Of a stretch of DNA of 50,531 bases, positions 32,679-42,845 are shown piece after piece (within the stretch, counting starts at the first letter, position 1; each line of letters opens with the position of its first letter). A model generated the notes under the pieces. That model saw only the letters and a program-made list of their open reading frames with translations, did no database searches and was not told the origin of the DNA. The DNA comes from Clostridiales bacterium. GTDB lineage: Bacteria > Bacillota > Clostridia > Oscillospirales > Oscillospiraceae. The DNA is taken from positions 1 to 50,531 of the forward strand of contig JAAYJC010000073.1 in assembly GCA_012523085.1 (NCBI GenBank). Reading direction: 5' to 3'. The position numbers were made by a program, and so were the translations under genes.

Positions 32679-33986
32679 ATGATAAATTTGTCAGAGGAAA
32701 GAAAATTAAAATTTGAGACCCTCCAGCTGCATGTCGGACAGGAAAAGCCCGATCCTGCAACGGACGCGCGTGCCGTTCCGATTTATCAAACCACATCCTA
32801 TGTCTTTCCAAGTGCCGACAGCGCGCAGGCCCGTTTCGGTCTGGCGGAGACCGGCAACATCTATACCCGGATCATGAATCCGACTACCGATGTCTTTGAA
32901 AAGCGCATTGCCGCACTTGAGGGCGGGGCGGCTGCTTTGGCCGTGGCCAGCGGTGCCGCTGCGATAACCTATGCCATTTTAAACATCGCCCGAGCCGGGG
33001 ATCATATTGTCTCAGCCGTCACGCTGTACGGCGGCACCTACAACCTCTTCGCTCACACCTTGAAGGAATTCGGTATTGAAGTGACCTTTACCGACCCGGA
33101 TGAACCCGGAAGTTTTGAAAAGGCCATTAAATCCAATACAAAGGCTATCTTCATAGAGAGCATCGGGAACCCGAACGCAAGTCTGATTGACATTGCCGCA
33201 ATCGCCGATGTCTCTCATCGCAATCAAATCCCGTTGATTGTCGATAATACCTTTGCCACACCGTATCTGCTTCGGCCGATTGAACACGGGGCGGACATCG
33301 TTGTGCATTCAGCGACCAAATTTATCGGCGGACACGGCACCTCAATCGGTGGCGTTATCGTTGATTCGGGCAAATTTGACTGGTCCGGTTCCGGTAAATT
33401 CCCCTGCCTGACCGATCCCGCGCCCGGCTATCATGGCGTGCGCTTCACACAGGCAAACGGCGCTCTCGCTTATATCATCAAGGCGCGCGTAACGCTGCTG
33501 CGGGACACCGGAGCTGCGTTGTCTCCATTCAATGCTTTCTTGTTTCTGCAGGGCCTTGAGACATTGTCGCTGCGTGTGGAGCGTCATGTTGAAAACACGC
33601 TGAAGATTGTCGGTTTTTTATCCGGGCATCCAAAGGTCGCGCGCATTAACCATCCCTCACTGCCGGATTCTCCGTATAAGACGCTCTATGACAGATACTT
33701 CCCGAAGGGCGGCGCGTCCATCTTTACTTTCGAGATCAAGGGCGACGCCGGGGAAGCGAAGCGCTTTATCGACAAGTTGCGGATATTTTCTCTTCTGGCA
33801 AATGTCGCGGACGCCAAATCCCTCGTCATACATCCGGCCAGCACAACACATTCCCAGATGAATGAAACGGAGCTCTCTAAGTCGGGCATCAGACCGAACA
33901 CCATTCGCCTTTCCATTGGTATTGAACATGTCGATGATTTGATTTATGACCTCGAACAGGCTTTTAGTACACAGGATAAAAGCTGA
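32679..33986 (+). CDS. metY: O-acetylhomoserine sulfhydrylase
   Basis: PLP enzyme of the Cys/Met-metabolism family that makes homocysteine from O-acetylhomoserine and sulfide. 435 residues, the long OAH/OAS sulfhydrylase type. Start [30 protein letters not shown] is split here over residues 13-42. It shows the [17 protein letters not shown] segment, [13 protein letters not shown], Schiff-base lysine in [10 protein letters not shown] (K214), and C-terminal [16 protein letters not shown] 32679 lies 5 nt after GAAGG; ATG 32667 is too close to AAGGAA. The gap to the Rrf2 gene is 20 nt. Confidence 0.95.
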   Translation: MINLSEERKLKFETLQLHVGQEKPDPATDARAVPIYQTTSYVFPSADSAQARFGLAETGNIYTRIMNPTTDVFEKRIAALEGGAAALAVASGAAAITYAILNIARAGDHIVSAVTLYGGTYNLFAHTLKEFGIEVTFTDPDEPGSFEKAIKSNTKAIFIESIGNPNASLIDIAAIADVSHRNQIPLIVDNTFATPYLLRPIEHGADIVVHSATKFIGGHGTSIGGVIVDSGKFDWSGSGKFPCLTDPAPGYHGVRFTQANGALAYIIKARVTLLRDTGAALSPFNAFLFLQGLETLSLRVERHVENTLKIVGFLSGHPKVARINHPSLPDSPYKTLYDRYFPKGGASIFTFEIKGDAGEAKRFIDKLRIFSLLANVADAKSLVIHPASTTHSQMNETELSKSGIRPNTIRLSIGIEHVDDLIYDLEQAFSTQDKS

Positions 33987-34075
33987 GCGTTTATTTCATA
34001 TTCCATTACATACTTACGAGACGGTTTATCTTAATGAAGATAACCGCCGCATTCTCTTTTAATATGCATAGTTTA

Positions 34076-34114
34076 AAAAGAGCTGCCCCGGTTGATTTTC
34101 AGGGCAGCTCTTTT
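34076..34114. terminator. Bidirectional terminator between metY and aldo/keto reductase
   Basis: Perfect 13-bp stem AAAAGAGCTGCCC/GGGCAGCTCTTTT with a 13-nt loop. The A and T flanks serve both convergent genes. Confidence 0.9.
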
Positions 34115-34134
34115 GGGGATTTTGCGTTATTTTG

Positions 34135-35259
34135 TCAGCGGCGGGATTTTGCGGCAGCTTCCGCCAGCTTTTTCATGACCTCAGGAATACTGATCGCCTG
34201 GGGACAGTGCTTCATGCAGTTTCCGCATTCAACACAGTCCTCCGGTTTCTTTCCCGCATCCATGCGGCCTAAGCCCATAAGAGACATGGGGCTTAAGGTC
34301 AGGGCATATTCGTTATATATCCCAAGAAGGCCCGGGATATCGAGCCCCTGCGGGCACTCTTCGCAGCAATAGCGGCAGGAGGTGCAGGGCACGTGCAGCT
34401 GCTTAAGCAGCATTTTACCCGCATTCATCAACACATCGTTCAGGTCGTCCGAAAGCGGTTCATCATTTTCGAAGGTATTTACATTGTCGATAATCTGCTC
34501 CATTGTGCTCATTCCGCTAAGGATAACATGGACATTATCAAGCCGCATCAGCCATCTGAACGCCCAGGAGGCAACGGATCTGTTCGGCTCAGCCGCTTTG
34601 AGCATCGCGTCAATTTCCGGACTAAGTGAAGCCAGCCTTCCGCCTCTGACGGGTTCCATTACGATGACCGGGATCTTGCGTTCGGCTAGCATGTCATACA
34701 GCCTTTTTGCGTCCTGCAGCGTCCAATCCAGATAATTCAGCTGGATTTGAACAAAGTCCCAGTCAAATGCGTTTAGAGACTGCTCGAGTTGATCCGGATT
34801 TCCATGGAAGCTAAAGCCGAGATAACGGATTTGTCCTGTCTTCTTTCGCTCCAGCAGATAGTCCATGGTGCCGTATTGCTTGTCCAGATAGCGTTCGGGC
34901 GGATTCATGCCCACGGCATGCAGCAAATAAAAGTCAATGTAATCGGTTTGAAGGCGTGACAGCTGCTCCTCAAAAACAGCTTTGACATCCGGATTTGACA
35001 GTAAAAAATATTTCGTCGCCAGATAATAGCTGTCCCTCGGATATTTTTTCAGCGCCTCGCCGAGGAATTTTTCGGATTCCCCATTGTGGTATACATAAGC
35101 GGTATCAAAGTAGTTGATTCCCTTTGCTATGGCATAATCGATGATCTCCTGTGCCTTTTCCCGGTCAATCGGCCCCATGCCGTCTTGTGTGGGCAGGCGC
35201 ATATTTCCCATGCCCAGCCGCGAAAGCTTAATGCCGTCCTTGAATGGTTTATAAATCAT
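34135..35259 (-). CDS. Aldo/keto reductase with C-terminal 4Fe-4S domain
   Basis: 374-residue fusion of an AKR barrel and a ferredoxin-type domain. The AKR part shows NYFDTAYVYHNGESEKFLG with catalytic D and Y, LATKYFL (K), and DFYLLHAVG (H). The C-terminal part has CTSCRYCCEECPQG (about residues 293-306) and CVECGNCMKHCPQAI (about 343-357), ligands for two clusters. This fused class is common in anaerobic Clostridia; physiological substrates are mostly unknown. It is monocistronic, with its own terminator and a plausible promoter. Confidence 0.92.
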   Translation of the reverse strand: MIYKPFKDGIKLSRLGMGNMRLPTQDGMGPIDREKAQEIIDYAIAKGINYFDTAYVYHNGESEKFLGEALKKYPRDSYYLATKYFLLSNPDVKAVFEEQLSRLQTDYIDFYLLHAVGMNPPERYLDKQYGTMDYLLERKKTGQIRYLGFSFHGNPDQLEQSLNAFDWDFVQIQLNYLDWTLQDAKRLYDMLAERKIPVIVMEPVRGGRLASLSPEIDAMLKAAEPNRSVASWAFRWLMRLDNVHVILSGMSTMEQIIDNVNTFENDEPLSDDLNDVLMNAGKMLLKQLHVPCTSCRYCCEECPQGLDIPGLLGIYNEYALTLSPMSLMGLGRMDAGKKPEDCVECGNCMKHCPQAISIPEVMKKLAEAAAKSRR

Positions 35260-35293
35260 ATCGGCCTCCTGATTATTTCTTTTTCTTTCTGAA

Positions 35294-35323
35294 AGAATAC
35301 CACATGAAGACCGAGTTCCGCAA
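35294..35323 (-). promoter_or_regulatory. Possible promoter for the aldo/keto reductase
   Basis: On the - strand TTGCGG, 18 nt, TATTCT. The -35 is weak, and the start codon is 35 nt beyond the -10. A TTCTTTC/GAAAGAA inverted repeat overlaps the -10 side. Confidence 0.4.
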
Positions 35324-35424
35324 GATTGTTTTTATTAACATTATTTGTGCGATAATTAAACCATAAGCATAAAGGTCACCTTCTTACCTGTGCAATCTTG
35401 TCCTTACAGTTTTCTCCATACATA

Positions 35425-35452
35425 TTGAAGATCCGACCGATTATGCTATACT
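35425..35452 (+). promoter_or_regulatory. Probable promoter for sbcDC
   Basis: TTGAAG, 16 nt, TATACT, with the start codon of sbcD 35 nt further on. Confidence 0.5.
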
Positions 35453-35487
35453 GTACCTGTCGAACCGGCACTGTAAGGAGGCTGTGT

Positions 35488-36624
35488 ATGAAACTGATCC
35501 ATTTATCTGACCTTCACCTCGGAAAGCGTGTAAACGATTTTTCGATGCTGGAGGATCAAAGGTACATACTGACCAAAATCATCAGCATCATCGACGATGA
35601 AAAACCCGACGCTGTGATTATAGCCGGAGATATTTATGATAAATCCGTGCCTTCCGTGGAGGCCGTACAGCTGTTCGACGAATTTTTGTCCCGGCTTCAT
35701 CAGCGCGGCTTGATGGTGCTTGCCATCAGCGGAAACCACGATTCGCCGGAACGCATCGCATTTGGTTCAAGGCTCATGAGTAAAAGCGGGATTTACCTGT
35801 CACCTGTTTTTGATGGGGCCGCAGATCCCCTTTGCCTGACCGATGAATTCGGCACGGTCAATATCTTTATGTTGCCTTTTGTGAAGCCCTCGCATGTGAG
35901 GCGCTATTATCCGGACGATGAAATCTTGTCTTATACGGACGCCATACGGTCCGTCATCGGGCATATGGAAATTGATTCCGGCGCAAGGAACATTTTAGTT
36001 ACACACCAGTTTGTCACCGGCGCACTGCGCTGCGACTCGGAAGACATCTCTGTCGGCGGATCAGACAATGTGGACGCCGGCCTTTTTCATTCTTTTGATT
36101 ATGTCGCCCTCGGCCATATCCACAGTCCGCAGAGCGTACTGCGCGAAACCATCCGTTACTGCGGCACGCCGCTTAAATATTCCTTTTCGGAAGCCGGGCA
36201 CACAAAATCCGTTACCGTGGTCCAGCTGTTTGAAAAGGGCAATGTGTCGGTGCATACGGTCCCGATTATACCCAAACGGGATATGGCGGAAATCCGCGGC
36301 AGTTATATGGAGATTACCGCCCGTGACTTTTACAAGGCGACGGACCTTGACAGGTATCTGCACATCACCCTGACCGATGAAGAGGATATCCCGGACGCCA
36401 TAGGGAAACTCAGGGCGATTTACCCCAACATCATGAAGCTCAGCTATGACAATGCCCGAACCCGGCATGACGCCAAGATCACAGGTATACAAGACTGCGA
36501 GCGAAAGACACCCATTGAACTCTTTTCTGAATTTTTTGAAAAACAAAACAACCGGCCCCTTTCCGAAGAACAGAGTTCCTTTGTATCGGGGCTGATTGAG
36601 GCGATTTGGGAGGAGATGTCATGA
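35488..36624 (+). CDS. sbcD: Nuclease subunit SbcD
   Basis: Mre11-type manganese-dependent nuclease of the SbcCD complex, which cuts hairpin and blocked DNA ends. 378 residues. Phosphoesterase motifs: LSDLHLGKRV (residues 6-15), AGDIYDKSVP, SGNHDSPERI, and ALGHIHSPQ. ATG 35488 follows AAGGAGG with good spacing; the frame is open 30 codons further upstream but through the promoter. The stop overlaps the sbcC start (ATGA), so the two subunits are made together. Confidence 0.96.
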   Translation: MKLIHLSDLHLGKRVNDFSMLEDQRYILTKIISIIDDEKPDAVIIAGDIYDKSVPSVEAVQLFDEFLSRLHQRGLMVLAISGNHDSPERIAFGSRLMSKSGIYLSPVFDGAADPLCLTDEFGTVNIFMLPFVKPSHVRRYYPDDEILSYTDAIRSVIGHMEIDSGARNILVTHQFVTGALRCDSEDISVGGSDNVDAGLFHSFDYVALGHIHSPQSVLRETIRYCGTPLKYSFSEAGHTKSVTVVQLFEKGNVSVHTVPIIPKRDMAEIRGSYMEITARDFYKATDLDRYLHITLTDEEDIPDAIGKLRAIYPNIMKLSYDNARTRHDAKITGIQDCERKTPIELFSEFFEKQNNRPLSEEQSSFVSGLIEAIWEEMS

Positions 36625-39386
36625 GGCCGCTGAAGCTGACAATTTCCGCTTTCGGGCCGTATGCCGGAATAACCGAGCTGGAAATGGCCCGGCTGGAAAA
36701 GCGGGGCCTTTATCTGATTACCGGCGATACCGGGGCCGGAAAGACGACGATATTTGACGCGATCACCTTTGCCTTATACGGAGAGGCCAGCGGAGAAAAC
36801 CGCGAAGCCTCCATGCTACGCAGCAAATACGCCGATCCGGAAACCCCGACTTTTGTACAGCTTACATTTTCTTATGCCGGTAAAACGTACAGCGTCAGGC
36901 GAAGCCCGGAATACGAGCGCCCGGCCAAACGCGGGGATGGAATGGTGTTAAATAAGGCAGATGCGGAGCTTTTATACCCCGACGGCAGAATCGTTACAAA
37001 GGTGCGGGATGTGACAGCTGCTATTGAGGAAATTGTCGGTGTTGACCGCAACCAGTTTACCCAGATCGCCATGATCGCCCAGGGTGATTTCCTCAAGCTG
37101 CTTCTGGCCTCAACGGACGACCGGAAAAAGATATTCCGGCAGATATTCAAGACCGAACGGTATCAGCTTTTGCAAGACAAGCTGAAGGAAGAAGCCTTAC
37201 GGCTGAGTAAGGAATGCCAAACGCTTAATATGAGTATTGCACTGTACATTGGCGGCGTTTCCTGTCCTTTGGACAGCGTTTTGTCAATTGAGCTCGAAAA
37301 AGCCAAGGACGGCAGTCTGCCGGCCAGCGATACAGCCGAATTGATTGAGCAAATCATTATTGAGGATCAAAATGCGCATAAAACGCTAAATGCGAAGCTC
37401 AAGACCCTTGAACAGGAGCTTGAGCTTGTTAACGCGCGCCTGGTACGGGCGGATAACATCCAAAAAACCGAATCCGAGCTGGCAAAGGCGCGTGAAAGCT
37501 TAAACAAAGCCGAGCTTACCTTCAAGGCCGCTTTCCATGCGCTAAACGAGCAAACAGGCAGGCAGCCGGAGGCTGACGCGCTGTCCGATGAGATAGCGGC
37601 GCGCAGAAACGCGCTTGCACAATATGAAGAGCTGGAGGAAGCGCGAGGGGCGCTTAGCAGTGCGATAACACAGCGTGAGCGGGCAGAGAATGACTATAAT
37701 GAGCAGGCGGCTATGCTTGAAAAAATGAAAGCCTGCCTTGATGCCGCGGGAGAGGAGCGCGAAACCCTTAAAAACGCCGCGGTCGATAAGGAAAAGCTTC
37801 TCAGTCGAAAAAGAGCGCTGGAAGAGCGGCAAGCCGCGGTTTTAAAGCTTAAAAGTGATCTTAAAGCTGTACAAAATCTGGAAGATGAATATTGTAAGGC
37901 AAAAAATAAATACCGCGCCGCCACGCAAAAGGCCGATGAGCTAAACATCGAATACGGGCGTAAAAACAAGGCGTTTCTGGACGGACAGGCCGGGATATTG
38001 GCCACCTCTTTAATAGCCGGTGAAAAGTGCCCGGTTTGCGGTTCGACAGAGCACCCCGAGCCGGCCGCTGAACCGCAATACGCACCCACGCAGGCGGAAC
38101 TGAATGCCTGCGCGGAAGCATTGGAAAAAGCGCGGGCCGAGGCATCAAGGCTCAGCGCCGAGGCCGGGGAGCTGAGCGGCCGCACCGCGTCCGCCCGGGC
38201 TGAAATGACAAAGCGCGCATCGGTGCTCACCGGTGCGAACGCGTTTGAGGAAGTGGCGCCCGCTATCGATGAAGTGTCTGTGCAGCTCCTCGATTTGTTG
38301 TGTCGGCTGAATGAACAAATTGTTGCGGAAGAAAACAAGGAAAAAAGAGCTCTTGCGCTGGAAGCTTTGATTTCGCAAACGCAGAGCGGGATAACAAAAG
38401 CGCAAACAGCCGCGGGTACCGCGCGAACAGCCATAGCCGCCCTTGACAGCGATATTAAGAACCTGACCGGGATAAAGCAAAAGCTGCTTAAAACGCTGGA
38501 ATTTGAAACCAAGGAGAAGGCGGAAGCATGCATAACCGCCCTTTCGCGCAAGCGTGATGCGATAAAACAAGCGCTGAAGGACGCCCAAGAAGCTTATACG
38601 AGCATAAGGTCTGAGCAGGACGCACTGAGGGGCACCGTGGACGCTTTAACCGTGCGGCTAAAGGACGCGGAGCAAATTGATGTTGAGGCGGAAACCCTGC
38701 GCCAGTCGGAGCTTTATCGGGACAAGACGGATCTGATGCAGGTTATCGCAAGGACGTCTTCCCGTCTGGACAGGAATACGGGCGCTTTGCGCAGCATCCG
38801 GGAGCGCCTTGAAACGCTGGCTAAAACGGAACAGAAATGGACTTTGGTCAGGGCGCTTTCCAACACCGCCAACGGCACTATAACGGGAAAGGAAAAAATC
38901 ATGCTGGAAACCTATATTCAGATGTTTTTCCTCGACCGCATTCTTTTGCGGGCAAACACAAGGCTTATGGTCATGTCGGGCGGGCAGTACGAGCTGATAC
39001 GCCGGACGGAAGCCGGAAACTACCGGAGCCAGAGCGGTCTTGAGCTCAATGTGATCGACCATTATAACGGTACGGAACGCAGCGTCAAGACGCTCTCCGG
39101 CGGAGAAAGCTTTAAAGCCTCTTTGTCTTTGGCTTTAGGGCTCTCCGACGAAATACAGTCTTCCGCCGGCGGCATTAAGCTTGACACAATGTTCGTGGAC
39201 GAGGGCTTTGGTTCGCTCGATGAAGAATCCCTTGCACAAGCCATGCGGGCGCTTTACGGACTGACGGAGGGCAACCGCCTTGTGGGCATCATATCGCATG
39301 TATCGGAGCTCAAAGATAAAATCGACAGGCAGATTGTCGTCACAAAACAAAAAACCGGCGGCAGCCGGGCTGAGATTGTTTGCTGA
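36621..39386 (+). CDS. sbcC: Nuclease ATPase subunit SbcC
   Basis: Rad50-type ATPase of SbcCD. 921 residues. N-terminal Walker [21 protein letters not shown], two long coiled coils (about residues 180-460 and 490-740), and a zinc hook [10 protein letters not shown] with C470 and C473 at the coiled-coil tip. The C-terminal lobe has signature [19 protein letters not shown] and Walker [16 protein letters not shown] typical full-length protein. The ATG shares 4 nt with the sbcD stop. The chosen start gives the conserved [16 protein letters not shown]. Confidence 0.96.
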   Translation: MRPLKLTISAFGPYAGITELEMARLEKRGLYLITGDTGAGKTTIFDAITFALYGEASGENREASMLRSKYADPETPTFVQLTFSYAGKTYSVRRSPEYERPAKRGDGMVLNKADAELLYPDGRIVTKVRDVTAAIEEIVGVDRNQFTQIAMIAQGDFLKLLLASTDDRKKIFRQIFKTERYQLLQDKLKEEALRLSKECQTLNMSIALYIGGVSCPLDSVLSIELEKAKDGSLPASDTAELIEQIIIEDQNAHKTLNAKLKTLEQELELVNARLVRADNIQKTESELAKARESLNKAELTFKAAFHALNEQTGRQPEADALSDEIAARRNALAQYEELEEARGALSSAITQRERAENDYNEQAAMLEKMKACLDAAGEERETLKNAAVDKEKLLSRKRALEERQAAVLKLKSDLKAVQNLEDEYCKAKNKYRAATQKADELNIEYGRKNKAFLDGQAGILATSLIAGEKCPVCGSTEHPEPAAEPQYAPTQAELNACAEALEKARAEASRLSAEAGELSGRTASARAEMTKRASVLTGANAFEEVAPAIDEVSVQLLDLLCRLNEQIVAEENKEKRALALEALISQTQSGITKAQTAAGTARTAIAALDSDIKNLTGIKQKLLKTLEFETKEKAEACITALSRKRDAIKQALKDAQEAYTSIRSEQDALRGTVDALTVRLKDAEQIDVEAETLRQSELYRDKTDLMQVIARTSSRLDRNTGALRSIRERLETLAKTEQKWTLVRALSNTANGTITGKEKIMLETYIQMFFLDRILLRANTRLMVMSGGQYELIRRTEAGNYRSQSGLELNVIDHYNGTERSVKTLSGGESFKASLSLALGLSDEIQSSAGGIKLDTMFVDEGFGSLDEESLAQAMRALYGLTEGNRLVGIISHVSELKDKIDRQIVVTKQKTGGSRAEIVC

Positions 39387-39560
39387 GGTTGAGCATTGCG
39401 AAGCATACAGCGTATTATACCGCAATACGGTACCGGGGCCGGTAACTTTTGATTTATGATAAGTACCCGTGCTTTGGAGATTCCCATATCATTATATTAT
39501 AAACAAAATTTGGCCGACACTCTGACTTCCATAGAAAAAGCCGTTGCCAAACAGCCAAAA

Positions 39561-39613
39561 AAACAGAGCAATATAGCGGGCAAACGCAGGTTGACCGCTA
39601 TATTGCTCTGTTT
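39561..39613. terminator. Bidirectional terminator between sbcC and trkH
   Basis: Perfect 19-bp stem from AAACAGAGC to GCTCTGTTT with a 15-nt loop, between two convergent genes; A-run before, T-run after. The preceding 170 bp after sbcC hold no gene. Confidence 0.9.
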
Positions 39614-39629
39614 GTACCCGGTATGCCCG

Positions 39630-41081
39630 TTATCGCAATTTGCGCCAGGTGGAGGGAATAAACAGGATAAGGACGGGGTAGATTTCCAGGCGTCCGGTGA
39701 TCATACCGATTGACAAGAGGAACTTCGAAAAGCCGGAGAGCGACGCGTAATTTGTTGCCGGGCCAACCCTGCCCAAGCCGGGACCGATATTGTTAAAGGT
39801 TGCCGCAACCGCGCTGAAGGCGGTCATAAAGTCCGGGACATCCAGACTGAGCAGCAGAACCTGAACGATAAACAAAAACACATAGATCAGAAAATAACTT
39901 GAGATCAGAGAAAGAATATCCCCGCCGAGCGCGCTCCCGTCAACCCGGACGCAGACCGCCTGCCTCGGCTGCTTCATTTTGAAGACCTTGGCCGCTGCGG
40001 TTTTCCATAAAACCATTACCCTTGAAATCTTCAGACCGCCGCCCGTCGAACCGGCGCACGCGCCGAAAAACATCAGCAGGAGGAGTATGATGTGCGAAAA
40101 CAATGGCCAGGTGTTAAAATCGGCGGTTGAGTATCCGGTCGTCGTTATGACGGAGGAAACGGTAAAGCCCACATCGCGGACAAGGCTTAGAACCGAATCA
40201 TACCTTCCCGAAATGTTTATGGAAATCAAGACGACCGCAATCAGAATGATGAGCAAATACCAACGCAATTCTTCGTCTTTCAATACCTTTTTGACCTGAC
40301 GGACCGTTATCAGATAGTATAAATTAAAATTGACGCCGAAAGCAATCATCGAAATGCTCAAGACAAGGTCAATATAGGCGCTGTTATAGAATGCAATGCT
40401 TGTGTTTTTTACGCCGAAACCGCCTGTTCCGGCGGCGCCGAACGCGTGCAGCGAGGCGTCGAACCAATCCATTCCGCCAAGCATCAGCAGTACGATGACA
40501 ACCGCCGTCATGATAAGATAAATCAGGTACAGGATTCTGGCGGTGTTTCTGAGTTTCGACACGAGTTTGCCGAAGGACGGGCCGGGAACCTCTGCCTTCA
40601 TGATATTGACGGACCCTGATGTTGTATTCGGCAGCAAAGCCATGGCGAAAACCAAAACGCCCATGCCGCCAATCAGTTGCGTAAAGCTGCGCCAGAACAG
40701 ATTGCTGCGGTTCATGGCCTCGACATCCGTCAGGATTGACGCCCCTGTCGTTGTAAATCCGCTGGAAGCCTCAAAAAAAGCGTCCACCAGAGACGGAATA
40801 TCACCGCTGAGCACATAAGGAAGACACCCAAAAAAGGATATGACAAGCCAGGAAAGGGAAGCGATCGCCAGACCTTCCTTTGCGTACAGATGCATGCTAT
40901 GCGGTTTTTTGAACCCGGCTGCAAAGCCCAGCACAGCCAGAGCGATCATGACCAACAAAAAACTGCCGATTGACTTGAGGCTTTCCCGATAAATTAAGCC
41001 GATAAATAGCGGAAAGATCATCAGTCCGGCTTCCACCAGCATGATACGGCCCAATGTATAACGAATGATGCCCTTATTCAT
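39630..41081 (-). CDS. trkH: Potassium uptake protein TrkH (KtrB family)
   Basis: 483-residue K+ channel-like translocating subunit. It has four pore repeats with selectivity filters recognisable as SSGFTTTGAS, GAAGTGGFGVK, ITTTGYSTADF and FNNIGPGLG, about ten or more membrane segments, and a conserved GGGLKISR near the third repeat. It works in the membrane with the cytoplasmic RCK protein encoded 8 nt upstream (trkA). The length and the leading NKGIIRYTLGRI fit the TrkH branch of Firmicutes. Confidence 0.95.
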   Translation of the reverse strand: MNKGIIRYTLGRIMLVEAGLMIFPLFIGLIYRESLKSIGSFLLVMIALAVLGFAAGFKKPHSMHLYAKEGLAIASLSWLVISFFGCLPYVLSGDIPSLVDAFFEASSGFTTTGASILTDVEAMNRSNLFWRSFTQLIGGMGVLVFAMALLPNTTSGSVNIMKAEVPGPSFGKLVSKLRNTARILYLIYLIMTAVVIVLLMLGGMDWFDASLHAFGAAGTGGFGVKNTSIAFYNSAYIDLVLSISMIAFGVNFNLYYLITVRQVKKVLKDEELRWYLLIILIAVVLISINISGRYDSVLSLVRDVGFTVSSVITTTGYSTADFNTWPLFSHIILLLLMFFGACAGSTGGGLKISRVMVLWKTAAAKVFKMKQPRQAVCVRVDGSALGGDILSLISSYFLIYVFLFIVQVLLLSLDVPDFMTAFSAVAATFNNIGPGLGRVGPATNYASLSGFSKFLLSIGMITGRLEIYPVLILFIPSTWRKLR

Positions 41082-41089
41082 GGCTTTAC

Positions 41090-42445
41090 CTATCTCTCCA
41101 GAAGATCGTCTATCTCGTCAAAATTGCATTCGGTCGTCACGGCGATCAAATGGTCTCCGGGATGTATTTCATCGTCTCCCGTCGGGAATATCAGCTGATT
41201 TTGCCGAATAATATAGGCTATCAGAATACCTTTTTTCAGCTTCAGTTTCTTTAGCGGAATCCCGGTGGCACGGGATTTTTTTAAAACCTCAAACTGTAAA
41301 GCTTCCGCACGGCCGTCGGCTATGCGGTACATCGCTTCCACTTTCGAGCCAAGCGCGCTGTTGAGCGAACGGATATATCGGGTAATGATATCGGATACCA
41401 GCCTTGCCGGTGTAATAATTGTCTGCAGGCCCTGATCCCTGAAAATATGCAGCAGCGGTTTGCGGTTAATTTTCGTCACGATCTTCGGCACCTTTTTATG
41501 TGCCGCATATAACGATGTGACAAGGTTTTCCTCATCAATTCCCGTCAGAGCGACAAAGCAGTCAAAGCTTGCGATGTTTTGTTCCTCAAGGACAGCCTGA
41601 TCGGTACCGTCCCCGACAATTACCTTAACACGCGGGAAATCATCAGCCAGCCGCCGCGCCTTATTTCCGTCCTGATCGATTACACAAATGGCTATCCTGG
41701 TCTGTTCCAGAATCTTCAACAAATATCTGGTGATACGGCTTCCGCCGATAATCATGACTGATCGAATTTTTCGGGTATAGCGGCCTGCGGCTTTATAAAC
41801 GTCATCGAGATCCTTGACGAGGCCGGTCACATGAAGCAAATCACCCTCTTTCAGCGTAAAGCTGCCGCCCGGTATGTGCACGCCGTCGCCGCGCTTTACC
41901 ACGCACACAAGCGCCGAACCATGGTTTTTGCGGAAATTGCTAAGTTGCATACCGTCAAATGCGCTTCCTTTTTCAATGCGCACCTCGACCATCTGGACAC
42001 GCCCGTTTGCAAAGGTTTCGGTTATGAAGGAAGACGGAAAACGAATGCTGCGCGCAATGGCGCGCGCCGTTTCCAGCTCCGGGTTGACCATCATTGAAAT
42101 ACCGAGGTTTTCTCGGACAAACCCGAAATTTTCCGAATATTCCGGGTTTCGGACGCGCGCCAGCGTCGTCTTTGCACCGAGTTTCCGGGCGATAATCGAT
42201 GCGATAATATTGATTTCATCCGATTCGGTCACTGCGATATACACATCGCAGGTTTCGACGCCCGCTTTAAGCTGGATATCCACACTGGTGCAACTCCCGA
42301 CGATCCCGGAAATATCCGATATATCGATCAGGTTTTCGACAACCTCCGGCTTTACGTCAATGAGCACAATATTGTGCTTTTCAGCTGCAAGATCAAGACA
42401 AAGCGCCGAACCGACTTTGCCTCCCCCCACGATCACTATCTCCAA
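41090..42445 (-). CDS. trkA: Trk system potassium regulator TrkA
   Basis: 451-residue cytoplasmic ring subunit with two RCK units. Each has an NAD-binding domain: IVIVGGGKVGSALCLDL at residue 2 and MIIGGSRITRYLLKIL near 230. RCK-C domains around 140-220 and 370-450 follow them (EGDLLHVTGL, PGDHLIAVT). The start is TTG: it is the first codon of the MEIVIVGGGKVG sequence and lies 9 nt after GGAGG, whereas the longer open frame would run through that ribosome binding site. It is first gene of the trkA-trkH pair. No c-di-AMP riboswitch pattern was found upstream. Confidence 0.93.
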   Translation of the reverse strand: MEIVIVGGGKVGSALCLDLAAEKHNIVLIDVKPEVVENLIDISDISGIVGSCTSVDIQLKAGVETCDVYIAVTESDEINIIASIIARKLGAKTTLARVRNPEYSENFGFVRENLGISMMVNPELETARAIARSIRFPSSFITETFANGRVQMVEVRIEKGSAFDGMQLSNFRKNHGSALVCVVKRGDGVHIPGGSFTLKEGDLLHVTGLVKDLDDVYKAAGRYTRKIRSVMIIGGSRITRYLLKILEQTRIAICVIDQDGNKARRLADDFPRVKVIVGDGTDQAVLEEQNIASFDCFVALTGIDEENLVTSLYAAHKKVPKIVTKINRKPLLHIFRDQGLQTIITPARLVSDIITRYIRSLNSALGSKVEAMYRIADGRAEALQFEVLKKSRATGIPLKKLKLKKGILIAYIIRQNQLIFPTGDDEIHPGDHLIAVTTECNFDEIDDLLER

Positions 42446-42690
42446 AATCCATACCCTCCAAAAAATATAACGCAAATGGTCATAATACCTGACTATCGGC
42501 GAGGATCCTCTGTCGGCTTTATGTTAAAAGGCCTTTGCCCGCCGGTCATAACACTGCTCTCCAGTTTAACTTAAGAACAGTATTATTTTTGGCGGAGGAT
42601 TTCGCAGTGTATACGATGCATAAGTTTCCGGCCCGCGGCCGGATTATTGCATTTCTGCGCTTATAAGCCCTTTTTCTTACATTACTACTT
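42446..42690. other. Intergenic region between trkA and amidase, no gene
   Basis: Part of a 400-bp divergent spacer. It holds repeat copy 3 (42548-42586) and a GC-rich palindromic stretch CCGGCCCGCGGCCGG near 42631, with no credible ORF. No convincing sigma-A promoter for trkA was found. Confidence 0.45.
42548..42586. repeat. Copy 3 of a 39-nt intergenic hairpin repeat
   Basis: Arms ATAACACTG and CAGTATTAT pair with one C-A type mismatch, and the 3' half contains TTAAGAACAGTATTAT. It aligns gap-free with 24076-24114 and in its 3' part with 19927-19965. Confidence 0.55.
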
Positions 42691-42729
42691 TGCAGACATG
42701 TTATCAAGTTGTCTGCACTAAATTATTAT
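42691..42729 (+). promoter_or_regulatory. Possible amidase promoter with inverted repeat
   Basis: Perfect 8-bp inverted repeat TGCAGACA/TGTCTGCA (42691-42717) overlapping a possible promoter TTATCA, 17 nt, TATTAT (42701-42729). The -35 is poor. It could be an operator or a small hairpin. Confidence 0.35.
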
Positions 42730-42845
42730 TGGCGGTTTAGCTGTTTTTCGACCTTTTCAGCGGTTTCGTCTTTTCATCTTGTGCTTTTGTGCCCTGTCAT
42801 TTAAGCGCTTGAGGGCATAGACTGTATTCGGAAAGGATGGTAGCA

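Noticed and set aside
42446-42845. c-di-AMP (ydaO) riboswitch upstream of trkA
   Set aside because: Searched the - strand for its conserved core because it often controls K+ uptake genes; nothing matching was seen.
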